Source: Chlamydomonas reinhardtii (taxonomy: Eukaryota; Chlorophyta; Chlorophyceae; Chlamydomonadales; Chlamydomonadaceae). Taken from it: DNA of 64,000 bases. The notes below the pieces were generated by a model. It worked only from the letters and a program-made list of their open reading frames with translations. It made no database searches and was not told the origin of the DNA. This document shows, in pieces, positions 36,301 to 47,188 of this stretch. The number at the start of each line of letters is the position of its first letter. Positions within the stretch are counted from its first letter, which is position 1. Both the position numbers and the translations under genes were made by a program. The stretch is from contig NC_057015.1 in the NCBI RefSeq assembly GCF_000002595.2, forward strand, positions 7,417,847 through 7,481,846, written 5' to 3'.

Positions 36301-37204
36301 CCGCCGCCGCCGCCGCGGTCCTGGGTGACGGGCTGGCTGGACTGGTGGTTGGCGCGGCCGCCGCCGTGGTGCGTGGAGCTGGTGGCGCGGACCGTGCATG
36401 GGCTGCAGGCGCGGGGCGTGCGAGTGCGGGTAGGTGCGGTCGCGGCCACGCCCGTGCGTGCGGAGTGGGGTGGAGTGGATGGGTTCGGGGTGGTGTCTTG
36501 GTTGCGCGGTCATGCCAGCCCGCTGGGCAGGAGCACTGTGCCCAGTGGTTTGAGGTCGGGCGGCTGCGCCAGGAATGCGGGCCGGCTCCGGAGCCCCCAT
36601 CAGCTCATTCCTTCCTTGGCTACCATCGCAATCGCTTCGTTCACAGGTGGTGCATGCGGACGAAGCCAGTGGAGAGCTACCGGTGCCGGATGCGTCAGAT
36701 GCGGGTGCTCCTGGCGCGAGAGGCTACAGGCCCGATCACAGCTGGCTGCAGGGGCGCGGGACAGCCACCGGCGCTCTGTGGCTCGTCGTGCCGACTGTGA
36801 TGCTGGCCGTAGTGGCCATCACAGCGTGCATTGGTGTAGGCCTGACACAATGGCCGCGTCGCAGGCAGGCAAGGATGCAGCCTCTGCCCACCACGGACAG
36901 CGATGAGGGCTTCGGTCTTGTCGCCATGAGCGGTGGCCGTAGCATGGCGGGTGCTGGCAGCAGCGAGGATATAGCTTCTGCGTCAGTCTGGGCAGCGGCT
37001 GCAGCAGCAGGTGGGGCGCCAGTAGCGGCAGCAGCAGCACCACCGCTCCCGCCGCTGCCGCCGACAGGTCTCAGGAGCTTGTGCCTTGAAAGGAGCAGGG
37101 CACTGGGCTCGTCTGAGTCACTGTCTAAGAAGACATCGGCAACACTGCGAACGTGGTCGCCTAAGGTCATGCCAAAAGAGTCATATCCAACAGAAGGGGT
37201 CTGA
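33327..37204 (+). CDS. GH28 polygalacturonase-like protein with C-terminal membrane anchor
   Basis: Exons: up to 33671 (5' limit unresolved), 33869-34080, 34218-34435, 34642-35042, 35191-35318, 35502-36429, 36647-37204; about 930 residues. A hydrophobic leader (TISLIALLVVLATARSAG) looks like a signal peptide. The body follows plant GH28 proteins of the At3g62110 type: EDYGARGDGTTLDTAAVQQA, SSYGRT...WYLLYF, SLSGGGTVRG, FWTLHV, a NND-GIDIDG motif, ADDAVCLK, KLGSES and GIQLRDWGDVRDVAFEDV. The aspartates of the NTD and DD motifs are present; the usual G-H-G histidine segment is not evident, so activity is doubtful. A helix ALWLVVPTVMLAVVAITACI (about residue 787 on) and a polar tail follow, predicting a type I membrane protein. 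No in-frame ATG precedes the leader; GTG at 33327 is only the open-frame edge, and an upstream exon is likely. Convergent with CFAP300. Confidence 0.83.
33688..33748 (+). repeat. Short tandem repeat in GH28-type gene intron 1
   Basis: About three copies of an 18-bp unit AAAGCGGCCACTGRGGTC, directly after the exon 1 donor (33672). Confidence 0.8.
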
Positions 37205-37826
37205 TTAAGAAGGGATCTGCAATGCTGTTTCAGCAGCTATCGGGAAGCCTAAGCGGTGTGGAGTGAGTGCTTGCTTTCGTACATAACCGAAGATGCCGCC
37301 TCGGCTGCTGTTGCGAGGTCAGTGCAGGGGCGGGGGCATCGGGAGGCACGGCCGCATCAATCACAGGCCGCTAGGCATGAAGTTGTATTACACGTGACAA
37401 CAGTTGTCCAGGTGGCTTGTAGGCATTGAGGCAAAGCCGGGGCGAATCAAATGTGTAGAGGACCCCTGCACTCCTTTGGACCGTCTGCTGCTATAGCTGG
37501 ATCAGACGAACAACACCGAAACCCATCGCACCGCCGCCACGGTGTCGGTGCGGTTTCACGCACGTCACAGGTTGCACGCATGCACGCTCATGTCAATGTG
37601 TATGGATGCAGGTGCACGTGTCAACCACTCACGCGATTACCGTAGCACACACGCATGCCGGTATCGTCGTATGTGTCAGCCACACGTGCCTGGACACTAA
37701 TGCACCGCGGTATGAAGTGGCCACGTCTTTCCACGCAAACATGCATGACGTATTTGATATTTGATAGGGTCGCTTGATATGAAGGCGTGTGCATCCTTCA
37801 TCGAGAGGCTGCCATCTGGGTTGGCA
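37205..37826. other. Convergent intergenic region, GH28-type gene (+) / CFAP300 (-)
   Basis: 3' UTRs of two genes. TTACA at 37388-37392 gives a minus-strand TGTAA for CFAP300, 435 bp past its stop. No clear + strand TGTAA was seen before 38165. No coding exon recognised. Confidence 0.5.
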
Positions 37827-38914
37827 TCACCAGTACGGCACGTAGGCGTGGTAAAGGATCTTCACGATTCGTCGTACAGGGTCCACCGCTGCGTAGCAGA
37901 AATTCTGCCGGGAGCGGCTGGGGTACAGCTCCAGGGGCCCTGTGGAATGGCGTGTGCGTGCACGTGCGTGAGTGAGTGGCCGAAAGCATGCAGGGGCGAG
38001 TGCGCATGATGGTGCGTGCGAGAGAGGGCGTGCAGTGATGACAGGGCAGGGTGCACGTGCAGCAGGTTGCGAGGGAGCGGGTTTGGCGGCACGCACTTTC
38101 GTGCCTTGTGCGTGCGTGCATGCAGACACGCGCGCACCTGAATCCCCCTGTATGGAGTTGATCTTGTAAACGGCGGACACGGTCTGCACCTTGCCGGTTG
38201 CGGGGTCCTTCTGTGCGCTGCGCGTATTGGGACACGGCGTGAGAACCGGCGGCGCAGCGCAGCGGCATAAAGTCAGTCTTCATGCCGTGCAGGCATACAT
38301 CTGTCGATACCAGTCCTCGCATGTCATTACACGCCGCCCCATGCCCCCTCCACAGCGCGCACCCACCACACGAGCTCCTTGTATAGGCGCTTGGACGTCT
38401 CCACATACGGCTCCACCTTGTCCTGCACGGGCCGGAATTGTGTGTGCGTATGTTTATTTGTGTGTGTATGTGTATGCGTGTGTGTGCGCAAAAGTGGTTG
38501 AGAAGTCTGCTTCTCAAACCGGTAATTGAAGTCACGAATGCACCATGAATGCGGATGTTACAGAGGGGACAGTCCCAGCACCAAATGGAGATGCGCCGGC
38601 ACCTCTGGCAGGCATGTCCAGCGGCCGCTGGGTGCACCACACCACAGCTACGGTGCACCCAACACAGCTGTCTCCCATGTCTACAAGCGCCCGTTGCCAC
38701 CCACAATCACTGATTACACGCCAGGCACGCGCCACAGCCCTCGCCGCCCCCGCACGCAGCCTCACCTCGAATTGGCAGCAGGCGCCGCCCAGCACCACGT
38801 GCTCAAACAGCCGCCACAGCAGCTCGTCGCGCTCGGCCTCGCTGAACAGCGCGGCGTGCTCGCTCTCCTCCACAAGGATCAGCTCGCGCAGCTGGTCCGA
38901 GACCTGACAGCGCG

Positions 38915-39013
<99 letters not shown>

Positions 39014-40477
39014 GACATGCACGCATCGTAGGGCAAGGTAAGGGCTGTAAATGGCTGACCGTGTATGGGCCGTGTTTTCTTGCCATCCCGGGTGTGTGGT
39101 TTAGAGGAGCACAGAGGAGGCTGGGTGTGTGAGGTGGGCAATTGGAATGTGGCCGTGTGTGGCCCGTGTGTGTGGGCACGGGGCTGCCATGGCAGCAGCG
39201 CCCTGGACGCCACGCGGCAGGCGCGGACAGTGGGGCCCACCTGGAACCCCTCCCGGTTGTCCTCCATGCACTTGCCGATGTCGCCGTTGGACCGCACGAT
39301 TGGCGGCGATGTTTCCGTCAACTTGTCGAATAGGTCCATCCTGCAAGGAAGACGGTTGGGAAAGATAGGGGTGGGGGCTTGGCAGGCGAGGGGTCCGTCT
39401 GCAAGGCTGACGTGTTTGTGACTGAAGGGGACCCGTGAGGGGCCCCTCGGGAGGCGACACCGCCCCGGAAGCCCCGGTGCGCCGGCAGTAGCGCTCACCA
39501 CACCACGGCTCCAACCAACGCCTGTGCACATGGGATGCACACTCGTAGGCGTCCTAGACGCACGCCCAACGCTGCCTCCTCCCCCTCCTCCTCCCCCTCC
39601 TCCCACGCCTGCTCCTCCGCTTCCGCATGCGCTACACAACCCCATCCCCGCGGCGCCCGGCCCTGCTTGCCCCCCGCGATGCCCCCACCGCGGCGCACCG
39701 TGTGAGGGAGGACGCCAACAGCGTCGCGTCCACCTTGGTCACCGGCCCGCCCAGCTGCCCCCACGCCCCGCCTTTCCGGAGCACCTGCAAGACATTGTTG
39801 CACAGCCGCAGCAACCACATGAGCAACAGCAAACTGCCTCTATCACTGCATGATGCGATCGTCTCGACCCATCTGTCCCCGTATCAACCCGGCCCGGGCG
39901 CCAGAGCCGCGTCCGGACCGCCACCCATTCCCCCGCATACAGACCGTCCGCTGCACTTATTGCACGTTCACTCTCCATAGTTGCACAGTCAGCCCCACCT
40001 GGAAAGCCTCCTGCACCTTCTCATCCCGGAACAGGTCTGCCAGAAGCTCCTGCCCCTGCAGCTTGTGGTAGTATTTGGTGTACCGAACCGCCACGCATCT
40101 CAAGTTCCGCAGAAGGTCCCTGGATAACAGGAGGGAGTTTAAGCCAGCGTAACAATCCCAGCGTGTTTGGGAGGTTGATGTGTGGGGGAAGAGCGCACAG
40201 AGTGTGTGTGGAGGGGGAGGCGAGGGGGACGCAGTGGCACGCACGTTGGTCGCGGCGCAGCAACACCCCGCGGCCCCCCGAGTAAGGCCAACACAGAGCC
40301 CTACCATTTCGTAAGTTGTGACTTGACATACGCATCGTTTAACGCGCTAGTCGAGGGCTGCAAAACGAAGTGAAGAAGCCAAACGAATGTCAAGCCCTGG
40401 TCCCAGTGCACAGTCCACAATTCGCTCATTTATATGTGTAACAATCTCACCAAAGACACTGGTACAAAAGCAGTCAT
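37827..40477 (-). CDS. CFAP300: Cilia- and flagella-associated protein 300
   Basis: Exons (minus): 40477-40451 (27 nt), 40357-40305, 40119-39999, 39784-39699, 39340-39241, 38903-38766, 38422-38367, 38217-38138, 37939-37827; 257 residues (human 267). CFAP300 is a cytoplasmic factor needed to assemble outer and inner dynein arms; the Chlamydomonas homologue is FBB5. Matches run the whole length: MTAFVPVSLPSTSALN at the start, SQLTKWDLL, LLADLFRDEKVQEAF, VTKVDATLL, MDLFDKLTETSPPIVRSNGD, VSDQLRELILVEESEHAALF, LFEHVVLGGACCQFE, KVEPYVETSKRLYKELV, VSAVYKINS and NFCYAAVDPVRRIVKILYHA. The 27-nt first coding exon was preferred over a single-exon start at 40431 because it restores the human-like N-terminus and uses good splice sites. 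A candidate exon at 39498-39520 was rejected. Confidence 0.93.
38916..39012. repeat. (GT)48 microsatellite at the 3' end of CFAP300 intron 5
   Basis: 97 bp of uninterrupted GT on the plus strand, thus (AC)n on the sense strand, ending 12 bp before the exon 6 boundary at 38903. Confidence 0.95.
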
Positions 40478-41129
40478 TGCCTTGCCGTGTGTTTTACGGA
40501 AAGAACCTTCTTAAGCGTCTGGGCGCAGGTTTGTGAAGAAAGTTAAGCGCAAATGCTGTTCATATTTGAATATCTATCAATGCACATTAGCGAAAAGGGA
40601 ATTCGAGGGTAGGGAACGAGTTTCCCATGTCCCTCATCGATGCCGACGCGACCCCTTCTTGCGGCCCCTCGTTATGAAGTCAGGCATATGTATGTGCTGT
40701 TGTGAGCATACGGCCGCGCGTGACACCGCACGTATAAACTGCATGCAACTGTTGCAGAACGAGCTGCTTCAATCAGGGTGCGTTTACCCCAGAGAACTTG
40801 CTAGCGTTGGGTGCGCCGATCACCTCTTGGCCAGTAGTTCGGAGCCATGGTGGCTGTCGGCAGGTTGCCCGCGGGCGTCTTTGTGGCTCCCGCCTCTCGG
40901 CGGTCCTTGATTCACCGGCGGTTCGGCGGGGCTTGTGTAGGCAGCGCGCAGCTTACCACATTCGACACCACCAGACTTATGGGTTGCTGCGCACACTTCC
41001 ACACTGGGGTTTGGGCTAGCGCCAGAAGTTCAGGTGCACCCGTCGATCCTGTTTGAGTCGCGTCGCCGCCTGCTCCACTTCCCCCGCGCAGTTCATCTCG
41101 CTGGGTGACGCAGTGAACACCGCTGAGTG
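40478..41129. promoter_or_regulatory. Divergent promoter region, CFAP300 / septin
   Basis: 652 bp between opposed start codons of two cilium-related genes. AT-rich near 40500-40620 (for example CATATTTGAATATCTATC). No frame with family resemblance. Shared control is plausible but not shown by sequence alone. Confidence 0.55.
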
Positions 41130-44100
41130 ATGTCCAGCACCTATCAGAAGTTTGCTGCCAGCCTTCGCGAGCAGGAGGGCCCGTCTGGGAGCCTCCCCAC
41201 CAACGGCCCCTCGACCACCACGCCTTTCGCCAACGCCACGAACCGCTACCTGAACAACCACTGTGAGTGCGTCGGAGGCGAAACCCCCGAAGCTTACCAA
41301 AGTCGGGTCAAGTATGCTTCGCAGCACCTTCGGGACAGGTGCCACCCGGCAGGTGGTGGCTGGCACCTGCATGTGCAGCACGGCTGTGCCTAGCAGCACC
41401 CTGTCCAGACACCTGCCATTGCTGAACCTTGCCAACACCCCTGCCGCTCTGTCCTCTCATCGGTCCTCTCCCTCGCGCCCCCTTCTCCGCAGCCGGTCCC
41501 AACGACTTCGCCATGGCGGCCCCCGCCACCGAGGAGAAGTTCGCGGGCGTGCCCCGCACCGGCACCATGCCGGGTGAGCACCGAGCAGGGCGCCTGGGGA
41601 GCAGCAGTGGACTGGGCAGAAGACAGGCCGCAGGCGGGATGTATTGGCCTTGGAATGCAGAGCATGCAGCGTCTGTCGGCGGCCCTGCGGAACCCTGTCA
41701 ATCGCCAGGCTGCAAAATGCATGCATGCCCTTGCCTCTACCCTTCCACTCCTGCCCTACGTCCTCCTCCTTATCCCGCCAACCAACCGATGCGCCGCAGA
41801 GCGCCGCCTGAGCATCAGCTCCAACTACAGCCGCGCCAGTGAGATGGTGTTCGGCAAGGACGCGCTGCTGGGCCCGCGCCGCCCGCGGCCGCACAAGATC
41901 TGGAAGAAGAAGTACATCAAGGTGGGGCAGCGGCGGAGAGGGTGGGGGGTTGGGGTATGTATGTGTGGTTCTCAAGAACCGAGCACAACGTGGGTGTAGG
42001 TGCGTAGGTGCAGGCCGGTGCGTAGAAAGGGATTGAGGTCCTTTCAGCCACCTAGGGGGTCGCGCGGCAGCATTCTGAAGCACCACACGCCACCCGACTA
42101 ACTCGCGTTCTGTTTCTCATCCCCATGTCCTGCCCAACCGCCAAACACCACAGCTGATCGTCGTGGGCGACTCGGGTCTGGGCAAGACCACCCTCATCAA
42201 GTCGCTCATCTCCATCCCCGGCGAGCGCCTGCAGGTGCGGCTGCGAAGCTTGCGGCGGCACAGGGGGGCAGCATGTTGCAAAGGGCGGGAAAAGGGCTGG
42301 GGATAGAGGCTTCCGAGTAGGACTGACTTGCCTAGCGCCCTTGGGTGCGGTCACAGGACTGCTCACGAGGGTGGCAGTGCCGTGGCGACCACGCGTGCGG
42401 GCGTGTGCTTGAGGGGCTTGCAATAGCCATTGATGAGCATCCAGCAGCACAGCGTTCAAGGGGGCAGCTCAGATGGGATGGGGTGGGGTGGGATGGGATA
42501 GGATGGGATGGGAGCACACGACGGAAACAGCAGCAGCGGCAGGTGTAGTCTAACCCGGTTGCGATCCCTCGAATCACACATGCCGGCCCTCGCGGCGCGC
42601 GCGTGTGTGTCAGGTTCTCTCTTGCTCCACGCCGCCCGGGTGTTCTGGCCTGCGACATCAAGCAAACCAAACATAGCGGGGACAGACGTTTTCTTGCACG
42701 GCGTGGAGCGATGTTGCTGCAGTCCTCGCCCACATGCCGGGAATCAACTGCACACGGCGGCTCTGCCTGGCTGCGCCCCGGCCGCGTACAGTGCCGCGCC
42801 GGGTGTGCCTGCCAGCCAGCCTGTTTCAGTGAGCCGTACACATCCTGCAGCCGCAGCCAGTCAGCCCGCCCGCCATCACCATCACCACCACAGCCACCGC
42901 AAGTGGGAACAGTCCCCTGCGCTGTGCCGCCCCGGCCTTTCCTGGCCTGCCCCGCCCCTCTTTGTCACCGCGCATTGCCCTCCCGCTCCTGCTGCTCCTG
43001 CCGTGTCACTACCACCTGCCCACCTACGTGCCTTCCTGCCTGCCTACCCACCTACCTGCCTGCCACGCCAGGTGCACGACGGCAGCTACACGCCCACGGA
43101 GCAGTTCCGCCGCGACCCCGAGTCGCTGAGCTCCACGGTGTCTTGGCGCGACGAGGAGGACCGCGTCATCTGGGTCTACAAGATCCAGGTGGGGTTGGGG
43201 GGGGGGCGCCACGGCTTGGGAGCGGGCGGGCGCGGGGCGTGTTGGTTTGGGGCGGGCGGGAAAGGGGTGGGTGGGTAAAGGGGTCTTGGGGACGGCGTGC
43301 AGGTGTGGACTTGGCTGCACCAGTGAAGACCTGCACCCGCCCACACAAACCACCACCCACCCGCCACCACCACCCTTTCCTGCAGGACACGCCCGGCTAC
43401 GGCGACGAGCTGGACGTGTTCCGCAACCTCAAGATGGTGCAGGACTACATCGAGAGCCAGAACCGCAAGTGAGTGGCGGCAGCAGCAGCAGGAGGAGGAT
43501 GAGCAGAAGCAGCAGCAGCCGGGGGCGAAGGCGGGCGGGTTGGTGGCAGTGGGCGGAGCGATGGCGTCGCAAGGAGCCGTAGCCTGGATAGAGAAGAGCA
43601 CCACTCGAGGTGCTCTTAATAGATCGCCAGGGGATGGCAGCTGGTGCAGAGGCAGACATGGGACCAAGGGGAGGCAAGCATGCGTACGTCAGACGCACGG
43701 ATTAACTTACTGGCCTGCCCCTGCAACCATGGGCAGCTCAGTATACGCCCGTGCGATAGCCAACCGCTCGGCCGTGGCGCGTTCACTTCTAGGCGAGGCC
43801 CAACCCTTTCCTAGAGCTCCGCGCGTGGGCCGCACATCCTACCACCGTGCTGTTTCTCTGCGGACCCGGTATTGCACCAACACATGACGCACCCAGCCGC
43901 GGGTCTTCCTCGTTGTCCTCGCGACGCGGTGTAAGCAGCATCAGCGGCGCCCACACCCGCACCGCCATCCCGCATGCCGTGACACATCAGTGGTCGCCGC
44001 CCTCCGCCGCCCCCTTTTACCGCTTTTCAGGTGGCTGGAGCTGGAGCAGGCTCGCGACCGCAAGGAGGACCTGGCGGAGATTGAGGACCCGCGCGTTGAC

Positions 44101-46333
44101 CTCTGCATCTTCTGCATCCCGCCGCACCGGTGAGGGCGCAGCAGCGGCGGCTGAGGGTGCTGGGCTGGGAGACGGTGGTGGTGGTGGTAGAAATATGGCG
44201 AGCGAGCCAGGCACCGGGCAACCGCGGGGGAAAGGCGCCCTGCTACATCGTGGGTGGTTTGCTTGGGGGCCAGGACGTTGAGACAGCGGGCTAGCCCGCT
44301 TGGGAGCAGGCTATGCGGCACGGCCACGGCAGGTCCTCCAACCCAGTCGTGCTTTGCGCGTGTCCAATCGCCCTGTTCCTTCCTCCCTTCCTTCCCTCCC
44401 TCTACCCCCCCCCCTTACGCCTTCACTTCTTAATTAATCATGAATGTAACCCCCCTCATCATGAATGTAACCCCCCTTCTGCTGCAGCCTGCGCCCCATC
44501 GACCTCAAGTACATGTTCGAGCTGGGCAAGCACGTGCCGGTGGTGCCGGTGGTCACCAAGGCCGACACCATGACGATACGTGAGGCCAACACCTACCGCA
44601 CCGAGGTCGCCAACCGCATCGCCAACCCCATGGTGCCCGGTGAGCTGGGGCGCGGGGAAAGGCCCGGCGAGAGGGACCCAACCCGGGGGTTCAATTCGGA
44701 TGCGGTACGGAGGAGGGAAGGGTTGCTACCTGCCGTCGTCAAGCTTGCATCGCTGCTGCGGCACCTGGATGCGTGCTTTTGTTGGAAGTGGCATGACGTC
44801 TGGTGGCACGTGGCTCGACGCCCCACAGGCATTCACGACAAGATCAACATCTTCAAGTTCGAGCGCGACACGCTGGAGCGCGCCGGCGTGCAGGTGGGGT
44901 GGGCCGCCCCCGCGCACCCTGTCCTTTCCCTCCTCGCAAAGCTCCAGGACTAGGCGTGCTACCTGTGCGCCGCGCGTGTGCGCCCCTCCGCAGCCATTCT
45001 GTCCGCTCCTCTCACTCACCGACAGGCGCGCTATCACCTCCATCCACCTCCTGACCTGCCGCCACCACGCCCACAACACCCACCACCTCCCCGGGCCCCC
45101 GCCGCCCGCTCCTACAACACCCCCACAGGACCACGCCACGCCGCACCCGCCCTTCCTGGTGATTGCCTCCAACGACATCAGCGAAGAGCTGGCGGCCGCG
45201 GAGCCGCCGCTGTTCTGGCCGGAGCGGCGCTACCCCTGGGGCACCGCGGAGGCCTTCAACAAGGAGCACTCCGACCTGCTGGCTGTCCGGTGAGCAGGGT
45301 CGACGGCAGGGGAGGGGAGCGGAGGGGTACTTCATTCCAAACCTACATGAAGCCTTGCCTTGAGGGGCTGACGAGCTGAGTGGGGAGGACGCGGTGCCTT
45401 GCGCATGCTGCAGCTGCGAACGAAACCCCTGCATTACCCTGACCCTGTCACTCATCGGCTCGTCGCTCACATGGCGTAGGGCGCTGCTGATGAAGGAGGC
45501 GCTGGAGGAGATCAGCAAGACCAAGCGCGCCCGCTACGAGGCGTGGCGCCGCACCACCCTGGGCGGCCTCAAGCTGGGCCGCCGCATCACGGGCGCGCTC
45601 ATGTGGACCATCATCCCCGCCATCGTGTGCCTGCAGGTGGGAACTTGTGTGCGCGCGAGAGAGAGCGCAGCTATCGGTACCACCAGCTGGCGCAGCGCCG
45701 CAGCTGTGGCCTTGTGCTGCTAAGCGGGTGGCACCGGCGCCGGGTGTTGCCTGCTGTGCATGCGTGCGTGCATGCGTTCGGGCTGGCTGGCGCGCACCCC
45801 TGCTCAACGCCCCGTCCGCCTCCGACACCGTCTCCTTCTCTTCCCGCGCCACCTCTTTCCTGCAGGTGGGCCGCGCGGGCGTGCGCATGGAGGACGTGCG
45901 GCGCTTCATTGGCAACAACGTGGACCGCATCAAGCGCCGCCTGCCCAAGAAGGCGGAGGCCAAGCCCGCGCCCGCCCCCGTGGAGGAGCCCAAGCCCGCG
46001 CCCGCCCCCGCGCCGGCACCGCCGCCGCCCGCGCCCGCCAAGAAGGTAAGAGGGCGCGACCGCGACCAGGGCCGGGAGCGGGAGCGGGCCCGAGATCCGC
46101 GGGAGGATGCGATGTTTCCGCCGGCCAGGTGGGGTTGGGGCTTCGTCGTGTCGTGCTGAGGTTTCTGGTATCTTTATAGACCAGGGCGTTGTAGACTGGC
46201 TGGTGGAGTAAAGGAGCAGGCGTGTGCACATGCAAACACGTGTGATGCACCGTCAGCGCCCATCAACCGTTTATGTCCTCACGCCGATCTGGGCTGCCTC
46301 TGACCTCCTTGCACACAGGGCTGGGGCTTCTAA
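41130..46333 (+). CDS. SEPT: Septin family GTPase
   Basis: Exons: 41130-41262, 41493-41573, 41800-41921, 42154-42234, 43072-43188, 43386-43468, 44031-44129, 44488-44639, 44829-44893, 45129-45289, 45480-45636, 45866-46045, 46319-46333; 481 residues. Septins polymerise into filaments or rings under membranes; the Chlamydomonas septin is reported at the ciliary base. The G1 motif GDSGLGKTT is at 117-125, G3 DTPGYGD at 179-185, and G4 TKAD at 262-265 (AKAD in most septins). The septin unique element is represented by KTKRARYEAWRR near the end of the G domain. A hydrophobic stretch ITGALMWTIIPAIVCLQ (401-417) is followed by an amphipathic helix RFIGNNVDRIKRRL and a KPAPAP tail. The last exon is 15 nt (GWGF-stop); reading through its intron gives a different basic tail ending at 46159. 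Confidence 0.95.
44425..44480 (+). repeat. Duplicated ATGAATGTAWCC motif before septin exon 8 acceptor
   Basis: Reads CTTCACTTCTTAATTAATC then two tandem copies of ATCATGAATGTAACCCCCC, ending 7 bp before the acceptor CTGCAG at 44482-44487. Confidence 0.75.
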
Positions 46334-47188
46334 ACCCCATGGAGCGGCTGGAGCATAAGCGAAGCGAGGCTGCTAAAGCTGCACACCCTACATGAGGGTC
46401 GTTGCTGGTTAGGCGGCGGTTCACTTTTATGCATCTCGTGTGAAGGTACATGTGTGAGGGCTGGGTGACAGCGAGCAGGCGCGCCAGGGCAGTGCGTGGT
46501 TCAGCCTGCGCCTGGCGCGGCCTAATCCGGTTTTGGCTGTGCGTGTGTGGATTGTCCGCCTGGCCGCGGTGAGGAGAGACCTTCTCCCTCCCCCCTAGGC
46601 GTTGTATGGTCATGGACAGTGAGTTAGGCAGGACTATAGGAAGGATCAGATGCAGGAAGACGAGCTAATGCAGGAGTAGTGCAACAGTGCCGCCAATCCA
46701 TCGACGCCATGACACGTGCACATGCGGGTAGAGCGCGCAAAAGGACCAAGGAGGCCGGACTTGAGTTCTATGAGGCTACTTTTTAGCAGGACAAGAAGAG
46801 TTACAGCAGGTGTGTTACAAAATTTGAGGAGCTGCGGCTTGAAGGGAGGAGCAAATGAGGGAGTTGATTGGTAGGCCCCGCATCCCCGCCTAGTGCGGCA
46901 CACGTTAGCCAAGGGGAACCCAGCCGCGGCTTGTCTGAAGTCATGGTCTATGCATCGCCCTTCGAGGGGGCAGTGCCGCTGTAGTGTTATCAATACCATT
47001 GCTCGCATGCTTGTGTCCATGCGCAGTATGAAACCTCTCTGCGACTCTGTCTCAGGTGGCTTCCCTTAACCCACGCGTGCCATGGCACCAGCGCACCGCA
47101 CCTATCGCATGCATCAACTGCTGTCTTGGTCGACTCTATGCAGATTTTTCCTGAATCCATATATCTTATTTACCCCACGCTGGCACAA
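46334..47188. other. Intergenic: septin 3' flank and AIRIM-like promoter
   Basis: Tandem genes on the plus strand. No TGTAA was found for septin. A 124-codon minus-strand open frame (47020-46646) has no domain or exon partner and is not called. Confidence 0.5.

Noticed and set aside
39498-39520. A 23-nt exon in CFAP300 between exons 4 and 5
   Set aside because: It has splice-like ends but breaks the frame. Direct joining of exon 4 to exon 5 gives SSLTRMDLFDKL, matching the human length exactly.
40357-40431. Single-exon N-terminus of CFAP300 starting at ATG 40431
   Set aside because: Open and in frame, but the 27-nt exon at 40477-40451 spliced to 40357 gives a closer match to the animal N-terminus and uses a GTGAGA donor.
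46646-47020. 124-codon minus-strand open frame after the septin gene
   Set aside because: Composition not like neighbouring exons, no family match, overlaps expected 3' UTR and promoter.
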